From NCBI RefSeq assembly GCF_017813235.1, contig NZ_JAGISH010000008.1, forward strand, positions 185,308-249,307: DNA of 64,000 bases. Reading direction: 5' to 3'. The stretch comes from Sagittula salina. Its GTDB lineage: Bacteria; Pseudomonadota; Alphaproteobacteria; Rhodobacterales; Rhodobacteraceae. How positions within the stretch are numbered: the stretch's first letter is position 1; the number at the start of each line of letters is the position of its first letter. The notes beneath the pieces were generated by a model. That model was not told where the DNA came from, searched no databases, and was given only the letters and a program-made list of their open reading frames with translations. The translations under genes were made by a program, and so were the position numbers. Of the stretch, positions 22,097 through 30,031 are shown piece by piece.

Positions 22097-22933
22097 TCAG
22101 CCGTTCAGAACCTTGTCGATGTCCGCTGCGGAATGCCGGTTCTCGACAAGGCCATCGCCCACGCGGTTGACGATGCGCCCGCGCTGCACGGCGGGGCGGT
22201 CAAGGACCTGATCGGCCCAGCGAAGCAGGTTCTTGTAGCTGCCCACGTCGAGGAATTCGCCGGCGTCATAGCTTTCGCCATGCACGGTACGACCGTACCA
22301 CGGCCAGATCGCCATGTCGGCGATGGTGTAATGATCCCCGACCATGAACTCGTTTTCCGCCAGGTGACGATCGAGCACGTCCATCTGGCGCTTCACCTCC
22401 ATGGTGAACCGGTTGATCGGGTATTCCCACTTCTCCGGCGCGTAGGCGTAGAAATGGCCGAAGCCGCCGCCGAGGTAGGGGGCGGAGCCCATCTGCCAGA
22501 ACAGCCAGGACAGCATTTCGGCGCGCATCTCGCGCGGGCCGAGGAAGGCGTCGAATTTTTCCGCCAGGTGCATCAGGATGGCGGCGGATTCGAAGACCCG
22601 AACGGGCGTATCGCCGGAGCGGTCGACCAGCGCCGGGATTTTTGAATTCGGGTTTGCCGCTACGAATCCGGAGCCGAACTGATCGCCATCGCCGATCCGG
22701 ACGAGCCATGCGTCGTATTCGGCGGCGTGGCCGGCGGCGAGAAGCTCCTCGAAGAGGATGGTGACCTTCTGGCCGTTCGGCGTGCCCATGGAGTAGAGCT
22801 GATAGGGGTGATCGCCCACCGGCAGGTCCTTGTCGTGGGTGGCGCCGGCGATGGGGCGGTTCAGGTTGGCCCAGGTGCCGCCTGAGGGCTTTTCCCAGGT
22901 CCAGACTTTGGGGGGCGTGTAGATGTCGGTCAT
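22097..22933 (-). CDS. yghU: Glutathione S-transferase family protein, YghU-like
   Basis: A 278-residue thioredoxin-fold plus helical GST of the Nu class. It has the YghU-type N-terminal extension (IYTPPKVWTWEKPSGGTWANLNRPIAG), the thioredoxin-like part HPYQLYSMGTPNGQKVTILFEEL, the cis-proline segment NPNSKIPALVDRSGD and the C-terminal helices with MVGDHYTIADMAIWPWYG. YghU-type enzymes bind two glutathiones and reduce disulfides and organic peroxides. The ATG at 22933 is preferred; longer in-frame readings extend through the divergent YdcF-type gene. Confidence 0.9.
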   Translation of the reverse strand: MTDIYTPPKVWTWEKPSGGTWANLNRPIAGATHDKDLPVGDHPYQLYSMGTPNGQKVTILFEELLAAGHAAEYDAWLVRIGDGDQFGSGFVAANPNSKIPALVDRSGDTPVRVFESAAILMHLAEKFDAFLGPREMRAEMLSWLFWQMGSAPYLGGGFGHFYAYAPEKWEYPINRFTMEVKRQMDVLDRHLAENEFMVGDHYTIADMAIWPWYGRTVHGESYDAGEFLDVGSYKNLLRWADQVLDRPAVQRGRIVNRVGDGLVENRHSAADIDKVLNG

Positions 22934-22967
22934 GGTGTCTCCTGTCGCTTGGGGCGCAAGGTAGCGG

Positions 22968-23489
22968 ATGGAACGCGGGATGGAAGGGCAGATGGAAGAG
23001 AGGACCTGTGCGCTGGTGCTGGGGGCGATGGTGCGGGAAGGCGGGGTGGCCTCGCCCGCGCTGAGGCGACGGGCGGAACACGCCGCCGCCCTGTTCCAGG
23101 CAGGACGGGTGGCGCGGGTGGTCTGCTCCGGTGCGGAACGCTGGCATGCGCCGTCGGAGGCACGGATCGCGGCGATGGTCTGCGCGGAGGCGGGCGTGCC
23201 GGAGGCCGCGCTGGCGCTGGAGGAAGCGGCGCGCACCACGCTGGAGAACCTCGTGCTGTCGCGCCCGCTGCTGGCAGGCTTTGCCCGGGTGGTGATCGTC
23301 ACGGACCGCTTTCATGCGCCGCGCGCGCGCCTGCTGGCGGAGCGGATTGGGCTGGTGGCGGAGGTCTCCAGCCCGGCATATCGCCCGCCGGTGACACAGC
23401 GATTGGTCGCGTCACGGTTGCGGGAAGCTGGCGCGCTGGCATGGTCTTGGGCAAGCGGGGAAGGACGCGGACACGATGGCAAGAGGTGA
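22968..23489 (+). CDS. YdcF-family (DUF218) protein
   Basis: A 173-residue protein with the DUF218 layout: CALVLGAMVREGGVASPALRRRAEHAAALFQAG, VARVVCSGAE, then AARTTLENLVLSRPLLAGF and VVIVTDRFHAPRARLLAERIG. The family includes YdcF and SanA-like proteins linked to the cell envelope, but no reaction is established, and this one lacks a membrane anchor. It is divergent from the GST gene with a 34-base gap. Two early ATGs (22968, 22980) are both possible starts. Confidence 0.8.
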   Translation: MERGMEGQMEERTCALVLGAMVREGGVASPALRRRAEHAAALFQAGRVARVVCSGAERWHAPSEARIAAMVCAEAGVPEAALALEEAARTTLENLVLSRPLLAGFARVVIVTDRFHAPRARLLAERIGLVAEVSSPAYRPPVTQRLVASRLREAGALAWSWASGEGRGHDGKR

Positions 23490-23803
23490 ACCGGTCCACC
23501 ATTTATTTTCCTGAATCCAGTTATTTAAGGGCTTGTCCGGGGACTCGTCGTCAGGGTAGAGACGGTGCATACAATAAAAAAAGTCAAGGCAGTAACAGGC
23601 AAGTGTGTGGTGATCGTTCTAGGCGATCTCCTCAGGCTTGTGCCGGAAACGGCGCAATCTCTCTCTCATGTGTTGGCCATCGGGCCGGGCTTTGCCCGGC
23701 TCGATGCGCTATTTGGGGCGTGGGTGCGTGTCCGTTGGCCTGCCACAGTCGGGGCGGGTAAAAATCAAGATCGCTACGCACAGTGATTGCGTTCTGGCTG
23801 CTG
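23490..23803. other. Intergenic region with a hairpin; no convincing gene
   Basis: A 314-base, partly A/T-richer gap between the convergent YdcF-type and DUF1489 genes. It holds a strong hairpin at 23679-23705. A 73-codon frame with a GTG start at 23565 (HTIKKVKAVTGKCVVIV) has no recognisable motif and was not called as a gene. Confidence 0.5.
23679..23705. terminator. Hairpin, probable terminator
   Basis: ATCGGGCCGGGC (23679-23690) pairs with GCCCGGCTCGAT (23694-23705), 11 of 12 positions, with a TTT loop. No clear U-tract follows on either strand. Confidence 0.45.
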
Positions 23804-24232
23804 CTAAAGGATGCCGATTTCCGCCAGAGCGTTGGCGAGCTCTGGGGGAAGGGTTTCTTCGGACGCGCGATGCGCGGGCAGATCGGCGGGAGCGTCCTGG
23901 GGTGCGAGGTAGCGCCACCCCTGAAAGGCGCGGCGCGGCGCGGTGGTGGTGCGGATCACTTCCGGGTCGAGCACGATGGCGCAGCGGTCGATCCCGTCCT
24001 GCCCGGTGACCGGGTCCAGCCGCAGGATGCGCTGGCGCGCCTGTACCAGCCCCTTGATGACCCAGAAGATCGAGCCGCCGTTCAACACTTCCTTTTTGCG
24101 CTTCGGCCACATGCGGGTGACGTGGCGGGGCAACCCTTCGGGCCAGCGCGGCGCCATGGAGGCCTGCCAAGCGGCGAGATCCTCCACCGTCTCCGTGCCG
24201 ACTGAGAGCTTGATGAGGTGGGTGGTGGTCAT
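23804..24232 (-). CDS. DUF1489 family protein
   Basis: A 142-residue protein matching the alphaproteobacterial DUF1489 (COG5458) pattern: THLIKLSVGTETVEDLAAW, the RHVTRMWPKRKKEVLNGGSIFWVIKG core and GIDRCAIVLDPEVIRTTTAPRRAFQGWRYL. No function is known for the family. It stands alone, convergent with the upstream YdcF-type gene. The length is normal. Confidence 0.9.
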   Translation of the reverse strand: MTTTHLIKLSVGTETVEDLAAWQASMAPRWPEGLPRHVTRMWPKRKKEVLNGGSIFWVIKGLVQARQRILRLDPVTGQDGIDRCAIVLDPEVIRTTTAPRRAFQGWRYLAPQDAPADLPAHRASEETLPPELANALAEIGIL

Positions 24233-24580
24233 GGGCTGTCCCCGTGTGGCGAGTGACAGAGGATAGGGGCAGGGCGGGAGTGCTTCAAGGTGGCGCGGCG
24301 CAGGACGGAACGTCGAGGCCGGTCTGGTAACGCCGCCCGGCTCAGATGCCGCCGTGGGGCCGGCATGGTCGGAGAATCATCTGCTCAGGCATTTACTCCG
24401 GGCTTCGGAAATAGGTTGCGCAGACAACGGCTTGACTGGGTTTCTGCTGGGTTTTCCGGAAATCCGGGTTTGCGGGCGTTAATTGCGGAAAGAGGCATGT
24501 ACTAATACGAATTTGCCACAAATACGCCTTTATCGCAGACGATCCCGAGGGCAGGTGATCAAGATGTGAGACTATGAGTC
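24233..24580. other. Intergenic region upstream of the MHYT gene
   Basis: A 348-base gap between divergent genes. The right third is A/T-richer (near 24470-24535) and probably carries the MHYT-gene promoter, but no clear -35/-10 pair was chosen. No ORF in it has credible coding features. Confidence 0.4.
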
Positions 24581-25378
24581 ATGTTTGGAAATATTTTGCA
24601 CGGCGTCCTCGAAACGGAAGCGGGATTCGTCCTCGCCGCCGCCGCGGTGTGTAGCTTGACGGCGGCCACGCTGATATTGCTGATGCGGTATTCGCACCTC
24701 GCGACCCCGTCTCAGCGTATGTACGGCGCATTCTGGATCGCGGTGATCGCCGGGGTCGGCGTCTGGACGACGCATTTCGTGGCAATGATCGGCTACCGGC
24801 CCGACGCCGCGCTGACCTACGATCTGACACTCACGATCGTGTCGATCTTCATCGGGATCATCTTTGTCGGTGTGCCCTTCGCGTCGACTGAATTTCTCTA
24901 CACAAGGTTCCAGCGTGCGTGCCTTGGAGTCCTGAGCGGCCTTGGCGTGGCGGCGATGCACATGACCGGGATGACGGCCGTGCAGAATTGCCTCGCCACC
25001 TATAATCCCTTCATCCTGTTCACGGGCATCATGGTTTCCGTCCTCAGCCTTGGCTGGGCCCTGACACGCAGCCGCGCCAATGCACTCGGGCTTATGAAGA
25101 CGGCGGGCGGTATCGTCGTCGGCGTCTGTGCTCTGCATTTCCTCGCGATGTCGAGCGTGTCGCTGGAGGTGCTTGACACCGTGACCATGGGACTCGGCGA
25201 TGCGACTTTTGCCATCTTTGTCTTCGTGGTGGCGCTCGGGGTCTTTGCTGCAGCCTTCATTGGCACGCTCAACCATCGCCGCTCGCTGGCGTCGCTCTGC
25301 AGCAACTACGCGACGAGTTTCGTCATGGAGCAGGGCGATCTGCGCGAGCTGCGTCTGTCCTTGCGTACCGAGAACTGA
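24581..25378 (+). CDS. MHYT-domain integral membrane sensor (stand-alone)
   Basis: A 265-residue inner-membrane protein with about seven hydrophobic segments. The three MHYT repeats are visible as WTTHFVAMIGY, AAMHMTGMTA and CALHFLAMSSV, each pairing a helix with conserved Met/His residues proposed to bind copper and sense O2, CO or NO. In most proteins the domain is fused to GGDEF/EAL or kinase domains. Here only a ~45-residue cytoplasmic tail follows (HRRSLASLCSNYATSFVMEQ), so any output would need a partner. Confidence 0.87.
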   Translation: MFGNILHGVLETEAGFVLAAAAVCSLTAATLILLMRYSHLATPSQRMYGAFWIAVIAGVGVWTTHFVAMIGYRPDAALTYDLTLTIVSIFIGIIFVGVPFASTEFLYTRFQRACLGVLSGLGVAAMHMTGMTAVQNCLATYNPFILFTGIMVSVLSLGWALTRSRANALGLMKTAGGIVVGVCALHFLAMSSVSLEVLDTVTMGLGDATFAIFVFVVALGVFAAAFIGTLNHRRSLASLCSNYATSFVMEQGDLRELRLSLRTEN

Positions 25379-25707
25379 GCTTCCCGCCGCGGGCGGCAGG
25401 CTCTTCCATACGTTCCGGATCCGCTTGATCCCTGATCAATCCGCCAGCCGGCCTCACTGCGCAGCAGGAGTGCCGGCTGCGCTGTTTTCAAGGTGCCGGA
25501 AAACGGCAGGTGCTGCCGTCGCAGGGGTGTCACAGGCGTGTCACAGGCGGGGCGAAAAGCCAATCGGCTGTTCAGCCGCGAAGCAGGATGTGGTATGGAT
25601 CGGGTTCCCTTGGGTCGAAATCTGGTGGATTTCAACCGAACGGCTTGTGGAATCAATTCCGGCTGGGGTAACTGGCCGCTCTTTCCGAACTTGGAGTCCT
25701 GCTGCAC
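25379..25707. other. Leader region of nrdJ
   Basis: A 329-base gap. It has a terminator-like hairpin at 25444-25488 and a TGTCACAGG direct repeat near 25529-25550. No cobalamin-riboswitch B12 box and no clear NrdR box pair were found, although class II reductases are often controlled by one of these. Confidence 0.4.
25444..25488 (+). terminator. Putative terminator after the MHYT gene
   Basis: CAGCCGG (25444-25450) pairs with CCGGCTG (25472-25478), with an inner CACT/AGTG pairing, followed by CGCTGTTTTC. Confidence 0.5.
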
Positions 25708-27996
25708 ATGACCCGCTTTGCTGCCCCCATCGCCGAACAGATCTGGGATATGAAATACCGCCTGAAGGAAGCCGATGGCGCCCCGGTCGACAAATCGGTC
25801 GAGGACACCTGGCGCCGCATCGCGCGCAGCCTCGCGCAGGCAGAGACGGACCCCAAGACCTGGGAAGAGAGGTTTTACACTGCGCTGGAAGATTTCAAGT
25901 ACCTGCCCGCCGGACGCATCACCGCCGGGGCGGGGACCGATCGGTCCGTGACCCTGTTCAACTGCTTTGTCATGGGGACGATTCCGGACACGATGGCGGG
26001 CATCTTCGACATGTTGAAAGAAGCCGCGCTGACCATGCAGCAGGGTGGCGGGATCGGCTACGATTTTTCCACCATCCGGCCGAAGGGTGCGCCGGTGGCG
26101 GGTGTGGCGGCGGATGCCTCGGGCCCGCTGTCCTTCATGGACGTGTGGGACGCCATGTGCCGCACGATCATGTCGGCGGGCTCGCGTCGAGGCGCGATGA
26201 TGGCGACCATGCGCTGCGATCACCCGGACGTGGAACAATTCATCGCCGCCAAGGCGGATTCGGCCCGTCTGCGCATGTTCAACCTTTCGGTGCTGGTCAC
26301 CGACGACTTCATGGAGGCGGTGAAGGCGGACGGCCCGTGGGAACTTCAGTTCGACGGTGTGGTGTATCACACCCTGCAGGCGCGCGACCTGTGGAACCGC
26401 ATCATGAAGGCGACCTATGATTACGCCGAGCCGGGGGTGATCTTCATCGACCGGATCAACAAGGCGAACAACCTGTCCTATTGCGAGACCATCGCGGCGA
26501 CCAACCCCTGCGGGGAGCAGCCACTGCCGCCCTACGGCGCCTGCCTTCTTGGGTCCGTGAACCTTGCGCGGCTGGTTGCGGAACCGTTTTCGGACGCCGC
26601 GCATCTGGACGAGGAGAAGCTGTCCGAGCTGGTTGCCTGCGCCATCCGCATGATGGACAACGTGGTGGACGTGTCGCGCTTTCCGCTGCCCCAGCAGGCC
26701 GAGGAGGCGCAGAACAAGCGCCGGATCGGCCTCGGGGTGACGGGGCTGGCGGACGCGCTGCTGATGTGCGGCCAGCGCTACGGCACCGAAGAGGCGGCGC
26801 AGGTGGCTGAACGCTGGCTGAAGGCCATCGCGCGGGCCTCCTACCTGGCCTCCGTGGATCTGGCGAAGGAGAAGGGTGCCTTCCCGTTGTTCGACGCCGA
26901 GAAGTACCTGGCGTCGGGCAACATGATGCAGATGGACGAGGACGTGCGGTCCGCGGTGCGCGAACACGGTATCCGCAACGCGCTGGTGACCTCGATCGCG
27001 CCGACGGGGACGATCTCGCTCTATGCAGGCAACGTGTCCTCGGGGATCGAGCCGGTCTTTGCCTATGCCTACACCCGCAAGGTGCTGCAGAAGGACGGCA
27101 CCCGGACCGAGGAAGAGGTGGTCGACTACGCGGTGAAGATGTACCGCGAACTGCACGGCGAGGACGCGGAACTGCCCGACTACTTCGTGAACGCGCAGAC
27201 ACTGGCCCCGCTCGATCACGTGCGGATGCAGGCGGCGGCGCAGAAATGGGTGGATTCGTCCATTTCGAAGACGATCAATTGCCCGGAGGACATTTCCTTC
27301 GAGGATTTCAAGGAGGTCTACATGGCCGCCTACGAATCCGGCTGCAAGGGCTGCACCACCTACCGCCCGAACGACGTGACCGGCTCTGTCCTGTCGGTGT
27401 CGGAGGAGAAGAAATCGCCCGAGATGGTAGCGAACACCGATGCGGAGCCGATGGCGCCGCATGGCGATGTCATCTACATGGCGGAGCCGCTCGACCGGCC
27501 CGAATACCTGGAGGGCAACACCTACAAGCTGAAGTGGCCTGACAGCGAGCACGCCATCTACCTGACCATCAATGACATTATCGTTTCGGGTCACCGGCGG
27601 CCCTTCGAGGTCTTCATCAACTCCAAGAACATGGAACACTATGCCTGGACGCTGGCGCTGACGCGAATGATCTCTGCGGTGTTCCGGCGCGGCGGGGACG
27701 TATCGTTTGTCGTTGAGGAGCTGAAGGCGGTCTTCGACCCGCGCGGCGGCGCTTGGGTGCAGGGCAAATACATCCCGTCAATCCTCGCGGCCATTGGCGG
27801 CGTGATCGAGCGTCACCTCGTGGCGATCGGCTTCCTTGAAGGCGAGGGCATGGGCTTGAAGTCGGATCCGACGGCAAAGGTCGTGGGCTTGGACGCTCCT
27901 CGTGGCAAGTCATGCCCATCGTGCGGGCAGTTCTCCATGATGATGGTCGAAGGCTGCATGACGTGCTCCTCGTGCGGTCACTCCAAGTGCGGATAA
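25708..27996 (+). CDS. nrdJ: Adenosylcobalamin-dependent (class II) ribonucleotide reductase
   Basis: A 762-residue enzyme that reduces ribonucleotides to deoxyribonucleotides using B12 instead of a diiron radical subunit. Family marks are LFNCFVMGTIPDTMAGIFDM, the GGGIGYDFSTIRPKG substrate region, the active-site loop ATNPCGEQPLPPYGACLLGSVNL and PTGTISLYAGNVSSGIEPVFA. The C-terminus ends in a Cys-rich zinc-ribbon-like tail, CPSCGQ...CMTCSSCGHSKCG, typical of the long alphaproteobacterial NrdJ form. No nrdAB-type partner is next to it. The start at 25708 (MTRFAAPIAEQIW) is the family start. Confidence 0.95.
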   Translation: MTRFAAPIAEQIWDMKYRLKEADGAPVDKSVEDTWRRIARSLAQAETDPKTWEERFYTALEDFKYLPAGRITAGAGTDRSVTLFNCFVMGTIPDTMAGIFDMLKEAALTMQQGGGIGYDFSTIRPKGAPVAGVAADASGPLSFMDVWDAMCRTIMSAGSRRGAMMATMRCDHPDVEQFIAAKADSARLRMFNLSVLVTDDFMEAVKADGPWELQFDGVVYHTLQARDLWNRIMKATYDYAEPGVIFIDRINKANNLSYCETIAATNPCGEQPLPPYGACLLGSVNLARLVAEPFSDAAHLDEEKLSELVACAIRMMDNVVDVSRFPLPQQAEEAQNKRRIGLGVTGLADALLMCGQRYGTEEAAQVAERWLKAIARASYLASVDLAKEKGAFPLFDAEKYLASGNMMQMDEDVRSAVREHGIRNALVTSIAPTGTISLYAGNVSSGIEPVFAYAYTRKVLQKDGTRTEEEVVDYAVKMYRELHGEDAELPDYFVNAQTLAPLDHVRMQAAAQKWVDSSISKTINCPEDISFEDFKEVYMAAYESGCKGCTTYRPNDVTGSVLSVSEEKKSPEMVANTDAEPMAPHGDVIYMAEPLDRPEYLEGNTYKLKWPDSEHAIYLTINDIIVSGHRRPFEVFINSKNMEHYAWTLALTRMISAVFRRGGDVSFVVEELKAVFDPRGGAWVQGKYIPSILAAIGGVIERHLVAIGFLEGEGMGLKSDPTAKVVGLDAPRGKSCPSCGQFSMMMVEGCMTCSSCGHSKCG

Positions 27997-28216
27997 TCGC
28001 GGGCGTGAATTGGTGTGTGTTTTTACGGGCGTAGTTATGCCAAAATCCGTGAATTCGCCTGCCAAGGGTCGGGACTTGTATTGCCAGGAGTCCGTTAAGG
28101 ATTGAAATCACTGGGTTTCTTGAGAACGCGTATCCAAGCCTGTTTTGGTGGGAAAATGCTGCCGTGACAGTCCTGCTGGCAGGTCCCCCCTGAGTTCTCC
28201 GACATGAGTAAAAGTT

Positions 28217-28252
28217 CGGCCCGCTTCCCCTCCGGGAGGCGGGCCGTTTTTC
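28217..28252 (+). terminator. Rho-independent terminator
   Basis: CGGCCCGC (28217-28224) pairs with GCGGGCCG (28239-28246); CTCC/GGAG-type pairing continues in the loop, and TTTTT follows. Confidence 0.8.
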
Positions 28253-28514
28253 CTTGTCAGTTTCTGCTTTTATGGGGCCCATGGCCTCGCTGCCCGCGTG
28301 GCAACGGGGGTCTTTTTCCTACAGCATTTCCGATCCACGGTGTCGGTAGTCGGCGCTCCGGGTCATTTATTGCCCAAGGCGGAGCATGTTGGGTGATTTT
28401 GACGCGCTACATGAGAGCGTTTCGCGCCTGAGGCAGATGGAGACAGGACACGGTTTCCAGAAACCTGATCGGAAGGCGTAAGTTGGCTGTGTGCCGAACC
28501 CGACAGGAGGAAAG

Positions 28515-28540
28515 AAGGGCGGCTTTCGCCGCCCTTTTCC
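28515..28540 (+). terminator. Rho-independent terminator
   Basis: AAGGGCGGC (28515-28523) pairs with GCCGCCCTT (28528-28536), loop TTTC, then TTCC. It could work in both directions, as AA also precedes the stem on the other strand. Confidence 0.75.
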
Positions 28541-28558
28541 GAAGTGCCTGCGAATTGC

Positions 28559-28957
28559 CTATGGGGATCGCCAGCGTCGCAACGCACCCTCGATGCGCGC
28601 GTAGGCCTGGATGACCTCGTGCCTCGAGTGATGGCCGTCGCAAAACTGATGGCCGTAGGTGTCTGCGCGGGTATCTTCGATCGTGTAGCCGAGCGCGAGA
28701 AACGCCTCGTGCGCCGCCTCGGTCAGCGGCGCCGGGTGTCTCGGCGAAGTGATGACGGTCACGCCGGCGATCTGCCGACCGATCTGGGTGTAGTGCCGGT
28801 CCACCCAGACATGGACACGAGAAAGGCTGTGCATCTCGATGAGCCACAGCGTTACGTCGCAGATGTCCTGCTCCAACCCGAACTCGTCAGGATAGACGCT
28901 CAGGCGGCGCTGGCGCGCCACCTGAAGGGCACAACGTGCCCCGGTCTCAGTCGGCAT
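28559..28957 (-). CDS. Uncharacterised protein
   Basis: A 132-residue protein of unknown family. It has a basic N-terminus (CALQVARQRRLSVYPDE), a middle with DVTLWLIEMHSLSRVHVWVDRHYTQIG and a His/Cys-rich stretch, TYGHQFCDGHHSRHEV, which could hold a metal site. It overlaps the 3' end of the gene upstream by 11 bases, so the two are co-transcribed. There is no signal peptide or membrane segment. It belongs to the accessory block that starts here, and composition is still G+C-rich. Confidence 0.65.
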   Translation of the reverse strand: MPTETGARCALQVARQRRLSVYPDEFGLEQDICDVTLWLIEMHSLSRVHVWVDRHYTQIGRQIAGVTVITSPRHPAPLTEAAHEAFLALGYTIEDTRADTYGHQFCDGHHSRHEVIQAYARIEGALRRWRSP

Positions 28958-29297
28958 GTCGGAACCGAGCGAGAAGATCGCTGACGCGCGCGCCGTGCCA
29001 CCGTGTCATGTCGGAGGCTGGTAGGCCTCGCTCATGACCGATCCGGTCGAGCGAAGACGATGCCTGATCGGCCAGGATACGCCGAATGTCCCGCAGCGCG
29101 GCCTCGACGGCATCTGTATCCGGGATCGGCTGCCCGAAGGCGCCATGCAGGTCACAGAGCGCGGCGAAGCCGCTCGGATCATCGAGTGCGTCGAGCAGGT
29201 CGCAGAGGCTCGCGCCGTGGCGGCGGAGGTGCTGCTCCACCGCATATGCGGCGCCGAGACGGGCCTCGGCAGTGTCGAGGGTGGCGGTGTTGAGCAT
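28947..29297 (-). CDS. Uncharacterised protein, resembling the product at 29618-30031
   Basis: A 116-residue predicted helical protein beginning LNTATLDTAEARLGAAYAVE. The start at 29297 is chosen for its AAGGGAG ribosome-binding site six bases upstream; a longer reading continues into an A/T-rich leader. Residues LRRHGASLCDLLDALDDPSG line up with FDKHGSALCNAAGLIDGESG of the gene at 29618-30031, suggesting distant paralogues. Nothing in the sequence shows a function. It is co-transcribed with the 28559-28957 gene by overlap. Confidence 0.65.
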   Translation of the reverse strand: MLNTATLDTAEARLGAAYAVEQHLRRHGASLCDLLDALDDPSGFAALCDLHGAFGQPIPDTDAVEAALRDIRRILADQASSSLDRIGHERGLPASDMTRWHGARVSDLLARFRHAD

Positions 29298-29617
29298 GAT
29301 GTTCTCCCTTTCATGCGATGCGGAAACGGTGCTGGTGTGCCTATTCTTCGGCGTCATATTCCGTCGCGGGGAGATGTTTGGGCGTTGGCAGGGTCCTTTC
29401 GGATGGTTGTGATGACTGGTCTTGGGTGCTGGTGACGAGAAAATTAGTCGTTCGTCGGCATAACGAAGAAGAAATCTGCCAGGCGCAGGATTTTTTTCGG
29501 CTGTCGCGCCGCACCGCCGGCGAAGTTTCAAGGCGGTGCAAGGTTGGGCATCGATCCTTGCTTCCGTCTGACAGTGCGGCGCCGACCTTGCAAACCGAGC
29601 ATGGCCGGCGCCGTAGT
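29298..29617. other. Intergenic leader region
   Basis: 320 bases upstream of the 28947-29297 gene. On the minus strand CTGGCAGATTTCTTCTTCGT (centred near 29475) resembles CTGGCAGA...TTTTTTCTTCGTT upstream of the paralogue at 30031 (near 30190-30240), so the two genes may share a regulatory leader by duplication. Confidence 0.4.
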
Positions 29618-30031
29618 TCACGCCGCGTCCTGGGCCTGGAGAGCGAGCGCCAGCGCGTCCCGCTCGTCGTCCCGTTCGCCGATCTCGACCAGAAGGTCAT
29701 AGAGCCGGTCGGTGAGCAGGCAGAGCTCTTCCACTTCCGGACTGGCAGGGTCGAGGAGAACCCAGGACGACAGGTCGGGTTCGAACGCGTCGACCACCGG
29801 ATCGAGCGACAGGAGCCGATGCAGATCGACGAGTCTGCGCCGCGTCGCCCGATCGAGGCGCGAGGCTTCGCGCAAGCCGGACATGAGGCGCAGGACGCGC
29901 GCGATTCCGGACTCACCGTCGATCAGCCCCGCGGCGTTGCATAGAGCCGATCCGTGCTTGTCGAAATGCGCGCGAACGGCAGCGAGTTGCGGATCTACGG
30001 ACAGGGTCTTCGTTGGGAGCTTGCGCAGCAT
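29618..30031 (-). CDS. Uncharacterised protein, resembling the product at 28947-29297
   Basis: A 137-residue helical, soluble protein (start LRKLPTKTLSVDPQLAAVRA) with an acidic C-terminal part (RLYDLLVEIGERDDERDALA). The ATG at 30031 follows a strong AGGAGG site. It shares the HG-x-x-LC...D-x-x-SG pattern with the neighbouring small protein. No domain was recognised. It sits with a similar leader in an accessory region, which points to a duplicated small-gene family rather than a core function. Confidence 0.65.
   Translation of the reverse strand: MLRKLPTKTLSVDPQLAAVRAHFDKHGSALCNAAGLIDGESGIARVLRLMSGLREASRLDRATRRRLVDLHRLLSLDPVVDAFEPDLSSWVLLDPASPEVEELCLLTDRLYDLLVEIGERDDERDALALALQAQDAA

Larger units (their letters stand above)
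27997..28558. other. Gene-free region with two rho-independent terminators; possible small RNA
   Basis: 562 bases between nrdJ and the convergent accessory genes. Terminators sit at 28217-28252 and 28515-28540, each strong and followed by a T-run on the plus strand. The first lies 220 bases after nrdJ, so either the nrdJ mRNA has a long 3' part or a small RNA is made here. The second ends a rightward transcript that has no visible gene. No tRNA or known RNA fold was recognised. Confidence 0.5.

Noticed and set aside
23565..23786. A 73-codon frame with GTG start
   Set aside because: No motif, and it crosses the strong hairpin at 23679-23705. More likely non-coding.
25379..25707. Cobalamin riboswitch or NrdR boxes upstream of nrdJ
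   Set aside because: Looked for because the enzyme needs B12, but no B12-box sequence or paired NrdR boxes could be seen.
25306..27639. A 777-codon open frame antisense to nrdJ
   Set aside because: It mirrors the high-G+C codon pattern of nrdJ, has His/Arg-rich low-quality translation and no domain. It is a shadow of the real gene.
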